The notes below the pieces were generated by a model that searched no databases, was not told the DNA's origin, and worked only from the letters and a program-made list of their open reading frames with translations. The position numbers were made by a program, and so were the translations under genes. A stretch of 6,621 bases of DNA from Cycloclasticus sp. (GTDB taxonomy: Bacteria; Pseudomonadota; Gammaproteobacteria; Methylococcales; Cycloclasticaceae), in assembly GCA_016764415.1 (NCBI GenBank), contig JAESRY010000007.1:7711-14331 (forward strand), given 5' to 3'. The stretch's first letter is position 1; each line of letters starts with the position of its first letter. This document shows positions 1 through 5,728 of the stretch, piece by piece.

Positions 1-462
1 GTTTGGCAGGGTGTCACGCATAGGGATATAGGTTGAAAGTGCCATAATGCCTGCCAGCGTTTTTGGGAAACGAATGCCTGCGTCAATCGCAATAACGCCG
101 CCTTGTGAAAAGCCAGCAATAACGATTTTTGAAGGGTCTATACCGGTAGCGATTTCATCGTTAATCATATCGGTTATTGTTTTGCTGGATTCTACAATGC
201 CTGAATTATCGGCACGTTTCATTAAATCCATTTCTGTAATATCGTACCAAGCGGGCATAACCATGCCGTTATTAATGGTAACGGGCATATTGGGTGCTTG
301 TGGAAACACAAAGCGAATGCCTAGTTCATCTTGAATGCCTAGCTCGGGGACGAGAGGCGCAAAATCGTTATTGCTGGCACCAAGGCCATGAAGCCAAATG
401 ACTAAGCAGCGAACAGGTGTGTTGGGGTTTGAAATGATAGAGGGTAGTCGAGTGGTTTGCAT
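1..462 (-). CDS. Phospholipase/carboxylesterase-family alpha/beta hydrolase, 3' end missing
   Basis: Predicted cytoplasmic serine hydrolase of the small carboxylesterase/acyl-protein thioesterase-like family, which cleaves ester or thioester bonds; the natural substrate cannot be told from sequence. The 154 visible residues include an oxyanion-side HGLGAS motif (residues 25-30, followed by NND), the FPQAPN segment (53-58), a PAWYD segment (70-74) and the nucleophile elbow GFSQGG (117-122), with Ser119 the expected nucleophile. The family is usually about 215-225 residues, so the catalytic Asp and His should lie beyond the left edge. The ATG at 462-460 is well supported: an in-frame TAA lies four codons upstream (474-472) with no start codon between. 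No good Shine-Dalgarno sequence is visible. It is divergent from the lptM-lysA operon across a 97-base spacer, and I found no convincing promoter for it there. Family assignment is strong; the specific substrate is unknown. Confidence 0.9.
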   Translation of the reverse strand, partial: MQTTRLPSIISNPNTPVRCLVIWLHGLGASNNDFAPLVPELGIQDELGIRFVFPQAPNMPVTINNGMVMPAWYDITEMDLMKRADNSGIVESSKTITDMINDEIATGIDPSKIVIAGFSQGGVIAIDAGIRFPKTLAGIMALSTYIPMRDTLPN

Positions 463-498
463 GGTGATATTTTACGTTTAGCTTCGAAGGATTAGAGT

Positions 499-526
499 AT
501 GCCAAAAAACTTCAAACGTTTATACT
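499..526 (+). promoter_or_regulatory. Candidate sigma70 promoter for the lptM-lysA-dapF-DUF484-xerC operon
   Basis: A -10-like TATACT (521-526, five of six consensus bases) lies 16 bases after a weak -35-like ATGCCA (499-504, four of six). The predicted transcript would start near 533, leaving about 27 untranslated bases before the lptM ATG at 560. It lies in the only non-coding gap upstream of the five tightly packed genes. The assignment rests on sequence match and position alone. Confidence 0.45.
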
Positions 527-559
527 GCCATGTATTGAAATAACACAAAGGATGCGACG

Positions 560-679
560 ATGCGTTTTTTAAAAGTGATGATGATATTAGGTTTATTGAT
601 AGTGGCTGCGGGTTGTGGGCAAAAAGGTGATTTGTATATGCCATCTAGCCAGCAAGTAACGCAATTTGTAGGACAGTAA
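560..679 (+). CDS. lptM: LPS translocon maturation lipoprotein LptM (YifL/LppL-like)
   Basis: A 39-residue lipoprotein. The N-terminus is MRFLK, followed by a hydrophobic stretch (residues 6-17) and a lipobox ending AAGC with Cys19 as the lipidated residue. The mature start CGQKGDLYMP closely matches the LptM/YifL signature (CGQKG.LY.P). In E. coli, LptM binds the outer-membrane LPS translocon LptDE and helps oxidative maturation of LptD; the role here is inferred from that. Residue +2 is Gly, not Asp, consistent with outer-membrane sorting. The -3 lipobox position is Ala16, where Leu or Val is usual. An AAAGGA ribosome binding site (547-552) sits seven bases before the ATG. The stop codon TAA is immediately followed by the lysA ATG, and this gene just upstream of lysA/dapF is the conserved arrangement. 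It is short enough to be missed by automatic gene callers. Confidence 0.88.
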   Translation: MRFLKVMMILGLLIVAAGCGQKGDLYMPSSQQVTQFVGQ

Positions 680-1951
680 ATGGATTATTTTCAGTACCGC
701 GGCCATCAGTTATTTGCTGAGGATGTTGATGTTCAATCAATAGCCGAGCAATATGGTACGCCTGTCTATATTTACTCAAGGGCAACATTGGAACGCCATT
801 GGTTGGCGTTTGACCAAGCCTTTGAAGGCCGGCCGCATTTAATTTGTTACGCGGTAAAAGCGAACTCTAATATTGGCGTGTTGAATGTATTAGCTCGTTT
901 GGGTTCAGGTTTTGATATTGTCTCTGTGGGTGAGTTGGAGCGCGTATTAAAAGCCGGTGGTGATCCACAAAAAATCATATTTTCTGGTGTGGGCAAACGC
1001 CGCGATGAAATTCGCCGTGCTATGGACGTGGGTATTCGCTGCTTCAATGTAGAAGTTGCGACAGAACTCGACCGCATTAATGACATTGCTGGCGATATGG
1101 GCAAGGTGGTAAACATCTCCATTCGTGTAAACCCCGATGTGGACGCGCAAACGCACCCGTATATTTCAACTGGACTGAAAGAAAACAAGTTTGGCTTAGA
1201 TATAGAGACGGCTTTTGTTGAATATCAACGCGCCACTAACATGTCGAACTTAAATGTAGTGGGCTTGGATTGCCACATTGGCTCGCAGTTGACCGAGATA
1301 ACCCCTTTTGTTGATGCGCTTGAGCGAGTGTTGGGTTTGCTCGAACGCTTAAAAAGCGTGGGAATTGATATCCATCACCTGGATTTAGGTGGTGGACTAG
1401 GTATTTGTTATAAAGACGAAACCCCGCCGTTACCCGCCGATTACGTGAAAGCCCTGTATGAAAAACTGGGTGATTTACCGTACGAAATTTTATTGGAACC
1501 GGGTCGCGCCATTGCCGGTAATGCGGGAATTTTAGTGACCAAAGTAGAATATATAAAACCTACTGAAGACAGAAAGTTTGCCATTGTAGATGCCGCGATG
1601 AACGACTTAATGCGTCCTGCTTTGTATCAGGCGTGGCAGAATATTATTCCCGTGAACTTGGAATCTAGCGCAGCCGAGGCGACGTACGATATTGTAGGGC
1701 CAGTGTGTGAAACGGGCGATTTTTTGGGTAAAGATAGAGCGTTGTCGATTAACGATGGCGACCTGTTGGCTATTCGTTCTGCCGGTGCGTACGGTTTTAC
1801 CATGAGCTCTAATTATAATTCTCGCCCCAGCGTTGCAGAAGTGATGGTGGACGGTGAGCGCACACATTTAATTGGTCAACGTCAGCATGTAGAGGACTTA
1901 TGGCGAAACGAGTCAATCATCGCTAATGATGATGAGGAAGTCGGTTGCTAA
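680..1951 (+). CDS. lysA: Diaminopimelate decarboxylase
   Basis: PLP-dependent fold-type III decarboxylase that converts meso-2,6-diaminopimelate to L-lysine and CO2, the last step of lysine synthesis, in the cytoplasm. At 423 residues it is normal length. Key motifs are present: YAVKAN with the PLP-binding Lys60; HIGSQ at 199-203; the phosphate-binding glycine loop DLGGGLG at 235-241; EPGR at 273-276; CETGD beginning at Cys343, where Cys343-Glu344 reach the active site of the dimer partner; and the late GAYGF motif with Tyr371. The N-terminal TIM barrel and C-terminal beta domain both look complete. The ATG directly abuts the lptM stop codon, and an AGGA site (670-673) inside lptM is spaced six bases from it, so translation probably follows from lptM. 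The 3' end overlaps dapF by seven bases. No frameshift or missing catalytic residue was seen. Confidence 0.98.
   Translation: MDYFQYRGHQLFAEDVDVQSIAEQYGTPVYIYSRATLERHWLAFDQAFEGRPHLICYAVKANSNIGVLNVLARLGSGFDIVSVGELERVLKAGGDPQKIIFSGVGKRRDEIRRAMDVGIRCFNVEVATELDRINDIAGDMGKVVNISIRVNPDVDAQTHPYISTGLKENKFGLDIETAFVEYQRATNMSNLNVVGLDCHIGSQLTEITPFVDALERVLGLLERLKSVGIDIHHLDLGGGLGICYKDETPPLPADYVKALYEKLGDLPYEILLEPGRAIAGNAGILVTKVEYIKPTEDRKFAIVDAAMNDLMRPALYQAWQNIIPVNLESSAAEATYDIVGPVCETGDFLGKDRALSINDGDLLAIRSAGAYGFTMSSNYNSRPSVAEVMVDGERTHLIGQRQHVEDLWRNESIIANDDEEVGC
1934..1940 (+). promoter_or_regulatory. Ribosome binding site deciding the TTG start of dapF
   Basis: GAGGAAG inside the last codons of lysA, with four bases between it and the TTG at 1945-1947. 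It is the only strong Shine-Dalgarno match here and supports starting dapF at the TTG. The next in-frame ATG (residue 8) would lose the conserved first strand. Confidence 0.7.
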
Positions 1952-2769
1952 TTAACTTCAGCAAAATGCATGGCTTGGGTAATGACTTTGTCGTTATCGA
2001 CGCGATTAATCAGCGTGTTCAATTATCACCAGAACAAATTAAAGCACTGGGAGACAGGCATTACGGCGTGGGTTTTGACCAATTGTTGATGGTTGAGCCA
2101 GCACAAGGTGATGCAGATTTTCGCTATACCATATATAACGCAGACGGCAGCGAAGTATCGCAGTGTGGCAATGGAGCGCGCTGTTTTGCCTTGTTTGTTA
2201 GGCAAAAAGGCTTAACCGATAAATCATCCATTCGGGTTGAAACGGGAGCGGGTGAACTGGTGTTGCTCATCAATGAAGAGCAAGTGACGGTTGATATGGG
2301 TGCTCCTCGCTTAGAGCCCGAATTAATCCCGTTGCAGATGGAAAAAAGAGAATCTACATACAGTGTGGATATTGAGGGTCAAACGGTAGAGTTTACAGCC
2401 GTGTCGATGGGCAATCCCCATGCGGTTATTCAAGTTGATGATATTGATAATGCACCAGTTAAGATAACGGGTGCTGCGATGGAGTCACATGACATTTTTC
2501 CTGAACGTGCAAACATTGGTTTTAGCCAAATCATCAATCGTTCAAATTTAACATTGCGTGTTTTTGAACGCGGCGCAGGAGAAACATTGGCCTGCGGCAG
2601 TGGCGCTTGTGCAGCAGTCGTTGCGGGCATTCTTAATGGCTTGTTGGACTCGCCCGTTAATGTTGAGCTACCGGGTGGTTTTTTAACCATTGAATGGTAC
2701 GGCGAAGGCCAATCGGTGATGATGACCGGCCCTGCAATATTTGTGTTTGATGGTATGATTGAGCTATGA
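1945..2769 (+). CDS. dapF: Diaminopimelate epimerase
   Basis: Cofactor-independent racemase that interconverts LL- and meso-diaminopimelate, supplying peptidoglycan cross-links and the LysA substrate; cytoplasmic. The protein is 274 residues, the usual length. The N-terminus has the family signature KMHGLGNDF (7-15). The two catalytic cysteines are present: Cys74 in SQCGNGARC and Cys217 in ETLACGSGAC, matching the thiol pair known from the Haemophilus enzyme. Other family segments include FDQLL (44-48), NADGSE (65-70) and MGNPH. The TTG start is preferred because it gives MLINFSKMHG, which aligns with the start of known DapF proteins, and because a good ribosome binding site precedes it. The gene overlaps the end of lysA by seven bases and the next gene by four (ATGA), which suggests coupled translation. 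Confidence 0.97.
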   Translation: MLINFSKMHGLGNDFVVIDAINQRVQLSPEQIKALGDRHYGVGFDQLLMVEPAQGDADFRYTIYNADGSEVSQCGNGARCFALFVRQKGLTDKSSIRVETGAGELVLLINEEQVTVDMGAPRLEPELIPLQMEKRESTYSVDIEGQTVEFTAVSMGNPHAVIQVDDIDNAPVKITGAAMESHDIFPERANIGFSQIINRSNLTLRVFERGAGETLACGSGACAAVVAGILNGLLDSPVNVELPGGFLTIEWYGEGQSVMMTGPAIFVFDGMIEL

Positions 2770-3476
2770 CGAAACAGCCCGAAATACTGCCAACCATTGA
2801 GATTACCGCTGAACAAGTGCGCGAATATTTACTTGAGTCGCCCGATTTCTTTAACCAATACCCCGAGCTGCTAGAAGACGTTCAAGTGAGCGAACGGCGC
2901 GGCGGCGTGGTTTCATTAACGATGAGGCAACTGGCGTTATTACGTGACAAGAGTGATAAGGCGCAGAAACAGTTGGAAGGCTTGTTAACGATCGCGCGTG
3001 AGAACGATGCGTTATTTGGGCGCATGCAGCGCTTAACAACCGCGCTGATTGAAGCGAGATGCGTTGAAGATGTTTTCGCTACGCTAGATGACACGTTGCG
3101 TGAATGTTTCGGTGCAGATTTTTTCGCCATTCGTTTGATTGCAGGTGTCGATACATCTGACTTCCCGATCAGTGATGTGCTGTGGCAAAAAGATGAGCCA
3201 GCTCTTGAGCATTTCAAGCGTGTGTTGAAATCGCAGAAAATCAAGTGTGGGCACCCAACGCATGCGCAAGCAGAAGCGCTGTTTAACGAACAAGCGGATG
3301 AAGTGCAATCCGCAGCACTTATTCCTTTTAAAGTTGATAAGAAAGATGGTTTATTGGCTATTGGCAGTAAAGATGAAAACAGATTTCACCCAGCGATGGG
3401 TAGCTTGTTTTTAGCGCATCTAGGCGAGTTAGTGTCGAAACGTTTAGAGTCCCTTCAGCAGCCCGAAAAAGGTTAG
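2766..3476 (+). CDS. DUF484 family protein, GAF-like, function unknown
   Basis: A 236-residue soluble protein of the DUF484 family (called YigA in E. coli), conserved beside xerC in gammaproteobacteria but without an established function. The N-terminal part carries the family segment FFNQYPELL (28-36) and then RGGVVSL (45-51) and MRQ (53-55). A heptad-like, charged helical stretch from about 52 to 90 looks like a coiled coil and ends in ARENDALF. The rest (about 95-225) resembles a GAF-type sensory fold, with segments such as ADFFAIRLI and the late GLLAIGSKDENRFHP. No ligand-binding or catalytic residue can be named, and no transmembrane segment or signal peptide is seen. The ATG overlaps the dapF stop (ATGA) and no good ribosome binding site precedes it, so it probably depends on ribosomes finishing dapF. 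Its end lies two bases from xerC. Whether it works with XerC is an inference from linkage only. Confidence 0.9.
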   Translation: MTKQPEILPTIEITAEQVREYLLESPDFFNQYPELLEDVQVSERRGGVVSLTMRQLALLRDKSDKAQKQLEGLLTIARENDALFGRMQRLTTALIEARCVEDVFATLDDTLRECFGADFFAIRLIAGVDTSDFPISDVLWQKDEPALEHFKRVLKSQKIKCGHPTHAQAEALFNEQADEVQSAALIPFKVDKKDGLLAIGSKDENRFHPAMGSLFLAHLGELVSKRLESLQQPEKG

Positions 3477-3478
3477 CG

Positions 3479-4387
3479 GTGGAGCTGTCGGCTGTTGATG
3501 CCTGTCAGCAGTTTTTAGACGTTTTAAAAGTTGAACGTCGCTTATCACCGAACACCCTAAAAGCATACCGAAGAGACCTTAAACAATTAGTATCATATTG
3601 TGAAGAGGAAGGCCTTGAGCAATGGCCGGAGCTAAATAGTCATTATGTTCGCCGCTTTGTGGCGCAGCGCCATCGAACCGGTTTAGGCAGCAAAAGTTTA
3701 CAACGTGAATTGTCTGCATGCCGCACCTTCTTTGATTACCTAATTAAAATAAAACAGCTGCCGAATAATCCTGCCAATGGCGTGCGAGCGCCAAAGGATG
3801 CGAAACGTTTACCGAATATATTAGATGTGGATCAAATAAGCGCGTTGTTAGATGTTACGCCGGCCGATAACCTGGAAATACGTGATTTGGCGATGTGGGA
3901 ATTGCTCTATTCTTCAGGTTTGAGGGTGAGTGAAGTGGTTAATATAGACATCATGGAAGCAGACTTGAGTGCCCGTTCAGTTCATATCGTTAACGGTAAA
4001 GGGCGTAAGTCCCGATTATTGCCCTTAGGTAAAAAAGCAACGGATGCTATTCGGCGCTGGTTGTCTGTTAGAGCGCAACTTGTTAAAACCGATGAAGCGG
4101 CCTTGTTTGTTGGGAAAACAGGTTTTCGGCTAACCACTAGAAGCATTCAGTCTCGACTTGAACGCTGGCGCAAACGGCATGGTCTACAAGGGCGCTTGTA
4201 TCCACATATGTTGCGTCACTCATTTGCTAGCCATATGTTGGAGTCGAGCCAAGACCTCAGAGCGGTTCAAGAATTATTGGGACACAGCAATATCAGTACA
4301 ACGCAGATTTATACGCACTTGGATTTTCAGCACTTAGCTTCGGTATACGACCAAGCGCATCCTAGAGCCAAGCAAAAAAAGAAGTGA
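3479..4387 (+). CDS. xerC: Tyrosine recombinase XerC (dif-site chromosome dimer resolution)
   Basis: Site-specific recombinase that, with XerD and under FtsK control, cuts and rejoins the dif site to resolve chromosome dimers before division. The 302 residues are normal length. The N-terminal SAM-like core-binding domain (about 5-90) includes ERRLSPNTLKAYRRDL. The catalytic domain has the complete tyrosine recombinase set: Arg149 (GLRVSE), Lys174 (GKGRKSR), His243 and Arg246 (HMLRH), His269 (LGHSN) and nucleophile Tyr278 (QIYTH). The C-terminal HLDFQHLASVYD and HPRAK segments are typical of XerC rather than XerD or an integrase. The GTG start, two bases after the DUF484 stop, is preceded by AAGG (3469-3472) at six-base spacing; no nearby in-frame ATG would keep the full first helix. 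It is the last gene of the operon and converges on the DUF4126 gene. No att site or phage gene is nearby, which agrees with the housekeeping role. Confidence 0.97.
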   Translation: MELSAVDACQQFLDVLKVERRLSPNTLKAYRRDLKQLVSYCEEEGLEQWPELNSHYVRRFVAQRHRTGLGSKSLQRELSACRTFFDYLIKIKQLPNNPANGVRAPKDAKRLPNILDVDQISALLDVTPADNLEIRDLAMWELLYSSGLRVSEVVNIDIMEADLSARSVHIVNGKGRKSRLLPLGKKATDAIRRWLSVRAQLVKTDEAALFVGKTGFRLTTRSIQSRLERWRKRHGLQGRLYPHMLRHSFASHMLESSQDLRAVQELLGHSNISTTQIYTHLDFQHLASVYDQAHPRAKQKKK

Positions 4388-4393
4388 GCGGGT

Positions 4394-5056
4394 TTAATCA
4401 GGTTTCGGTAATTTGCCGTCCGATGGTCTGCTTAAAATATCCTCGTCTTCAGACCAACCAAACAAGCGACCCAAAAACTTAAATACGCGCTTAATGCCAC
4501 GCCATAATTTAGGAACGGCCCAAATCATCATTAAAATGAATAAGACTAGGCCGAGGACAAAAAATGTTGGGTGTTGAATGCATGCCCACACACCAGCAAA
4601 AACTGCGATGTCTTCCATAATCGAAGCCGTCCAATTAGTAAAAGGTTCTGGCGACGTGTTAATCAACACACGGCTACCTGCTTTTGTTACGTGTGTTGCG
4701 GCGGCTAAACTGCCGCCAACGATAGCAGCAGCAACTTCAGCAGCAAGACCAATATCACCCACCGCACCAGCAGCTAATAACGCGCCAGCAGGAATACGTA
4801 CGAAGGTATGTAATGTGTCCCAAGCAGTATCTGCACCGGGGATTTTGTCGGCAAAAAACTCAACGGCGTACATAAGGCCAGCGGCCGTCATAACAAGTGG
4901 GTCTGCAACAATCATTAAATCAGGTGGTAAGTCGATGCTGCCGGTGTGCGCTAAGTAGCCAAGCATTAGCAATGTTGCGTATAAATTAATGCCACTACCC
5001 CAAGCCGCACCCATGCTCAGTGCAAGCGTTTGAGAAATTTGATTTAGTTCATCCAC
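4394..5056 (-). CDS. DUF4126 family integral membrane protein, function unknown
   Basis: A 220-residue predicted inner-membrane protein that I recognise as DUF4126-like from its alternating glycine/alanine-rich helices and the central segment FFADKIPGADTAWD (67-80) followed by LHTFVRIPAGALLA. Hydrophobic stretches lie at about 11-36, 50-68, 86-122 (probably two helices rich in Gly and Ala) and 148-180 (probably two). After them comes a basic amphipathic segment (183-199, with KLWRGIKR and FKFLGR), then an acidic SEDED patch and a proline/lysine-rich tail. No catalytic motif or known transporter signature is visible. The start is GTG at 5056, chosen because AGGGAG lies eight bases upstream; the first in-frame ATG is residue 15, inside the first hydrophobic stretch. 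It is transcribed against both neighbours, so it is probably monocistronic. Being membrane-bound is well supported; its role is unknown. Confidence 0.85.
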   Translation of the reverse strand: MDELNQISQTLALSMGAAWGSGINLYATLLMLGYLAHTGSIDLPPDLMIVADPLVMTAAGLMYAVEFFADKIPGADTAWDTLHTFVRIPAGALLAAGAVGDIGLAAEVAAAIVGGSLAAATHVTKAGSRVLINTSPEPFTNWTASIMEDIAVFAGVWACIQHPTFFVLGLVLFILMMIWAVPKLWRGIKRVFKFLGRLFGWSEDEDILSRPSDGKLPKPD

Positions 5057-5064
5057 GGCGTTAA

Positions 5065-5070
5065 CTCCCT
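5065..5070 (-). promoter_or_regulatory. Ribosome binding site for the GTG start of the DUF4126 gene
   Basis: AGGGAG on the minus strand, eight bases upstream of the GTG at 5056-5054. It decides in favour of this non-AUG start over the internal ATG at codon 15. Confidence 0.65.
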
Positions 5071-5089
5071 GTTAAATTTAGATAAGAAT

Positions 5090-5095
5090 ATCATA
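5090..5095 (-). promoter_or_regulatory. Candidate -10 element for the DUF4126 gene
   Basis: TATGAT on the minus strand matches the sigma70 -10 consensus at five of six bases. It would place the transcript start about 27 bases before the GTG, leaving room for the ribosome binding site. The best -35 at normal spacing is poor (three of six at 16 bases), so this is tentative. Confidence 0.33.
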
Positions 5096-5140
5096 AGTAA
5101 ACTGAATAGCGGCTAAACACGCTAAGGCTTAAATATTGTG

Positions 5141-5146
5141 TAAAAT
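5141..5146 (+). promoter_or_regulatory. Possible -10 element for hslVU
   Basis: TAAAAT matches the -10 consensus at five of six bases and would start transcription near 5153, about 25 bases before the preferred hslV start. No good -35 lies at 15-19 base spacing and there is no exact TGn extension. A sigma32-type heat-shock promoter, as controls hslVU in E. coli, was looked for and not seen. Weak support only. Confidence 0.25.
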
Positions 5147-5164
5147 GTGGGGTCTTATCGATAA

Positions 5165-5170
5165 AGCGAG
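5165..5170 (+). promoter_or_regulatory. Ribosome binding site for the preferred hslV start
   Basis: AGCGAG (five of six bases of AGGAGG), seven bases before the GTG at 5178. A competing AAGG at 5124-5127 lies eight bases before a TTG at 5136, so the site supports but does not settle the choice of start. Confidence 0.45.
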
Positions 5171-5177
5171 AAAATCA

Positions 5178-5726
5178 GTGGATTTTAGAGGAACAACAAT
5201 CCTATCAGTGCGCCGCGGCAATAGCGTAGTGATTGGTGGCGATGGCCAAGTAACATTGGGTAATACCATTATGAAAGGCAATGCTAGAAAAGTACGTCGC
5301 ATTGGCGGTGGTGATGTGATTGCAGGTTTTGCAGGCGCAACGGCTGATGCCTTTACCTTGTTTGAACGTTTTGAAGGGATGCTAGAAAAGCACCACGGTA
5401 ATTTAACGCGCGCAGCGGTTGAAATGGCCAAAGATTGGCGAACTGATCGCATGCTTCGAAAATTGGAAGCATTATTGGCCATCGCAGATAAAAACGATTC
5501 GTTGATTATTTCTGGGAATGGCGATGTTATTCAGCCAGAAGAAGGTCTAATGGCGATTGGCTCAGGTGGCCCATTCGCACAATCAGCAGCGAAAGCATTG
5601 ATGGATAATACAGAATTAAGCGCACGCGAGATCGTCGAAAAATCATTGAACATTGCGGGCGATATTTGTATTTACACCAATCATAACCAAACGATTGAAG
5701 AGTTAAATTTTGAGGAAGAAACATAG
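5178..5726 (+). CDS. hslV: ATP-dependent protease subunit HslV (ClpQ)
   Basis: Proteasome-like threonine peptidase. Family members form a double hexameric ring that degrades proteins unfolded by HslU, in the cytoplasm. With the GTG start the protein has 182 residues, close to the family's usual 174-180. The catalytic N-terminal threonine is expected in GTTILSV: cutting after Gly5 would expose Thr6 as Thr1. Counted from there, Asp17 (in GGDGQV) and Lys33 (in NARKVRR) are both in place, as in E. coli HslV. Family segments include [21 protein letters not shown] and the C-terminal TNHNQTIEE. The start is uncertain: an ATG at 5145 and a TTG at 5136 are also in frame and would add 11 or 14 residues with no family match. 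A short propeptide before the Gly-Thr junction is needed with any of these starts. hslU follows after two bases. Confidence 0.95.
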   Translation: MDFRGTTILSVRRGNSVVIGGDGQVTLGNTIMKGNARKVRRIGGGDVIAGFAGATADAFTLFERFEGMLEKHHGNLTRAAVEMAKDWRTDRMLRKLEALLAIADKNDSLIISGNGDVIQPEEGLMAIGSGGPFAQSAAKALMDNTELSAREIVEKSLNIAGDICIYTNHNQTIEELNFEEET

Positions 5727-5728
5727 TT

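Noticed and set aside
47..334. Plus-strand open frame of 95 codons
   Set aside because: It lies wholly antisense to the esterase gene, whose motifs (HGLGAS, GFSQGG) are clear; the antisense frame has no recognisable domain.
474..522. Two copies of ACGTTTA, 42 bases apart, and an AAACGTTT palindrome in the divergent spacer
   Set aside because: A seven-base match within about 100 AT-rich bases is expected by chance fairly often and does not match an operator I recognise.
3479..4387. Phage or integron integrase instead of XerC
   Set aside because: Length, the HLDFQHLASVYD C-terminus, and the lptM-lysA-dapF-DUF484 context fit XerC; no att-like repeats, tRNA or cargo genes are present.
4578..4958. 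Plus-strand open frame of 126 codons inside the DUF4126 gene
   Set aside because: Low-complexity Ala/Pro translation antisense to a coherent membrane protein that has its own ribosome binding site.
5057..5177. Sigma32 heat-shock promoter upstream of hslVU
   Set aside because: Neither a CTTGAAA-like -35 nor a CCCCAT-like -10 is present in the spacer.
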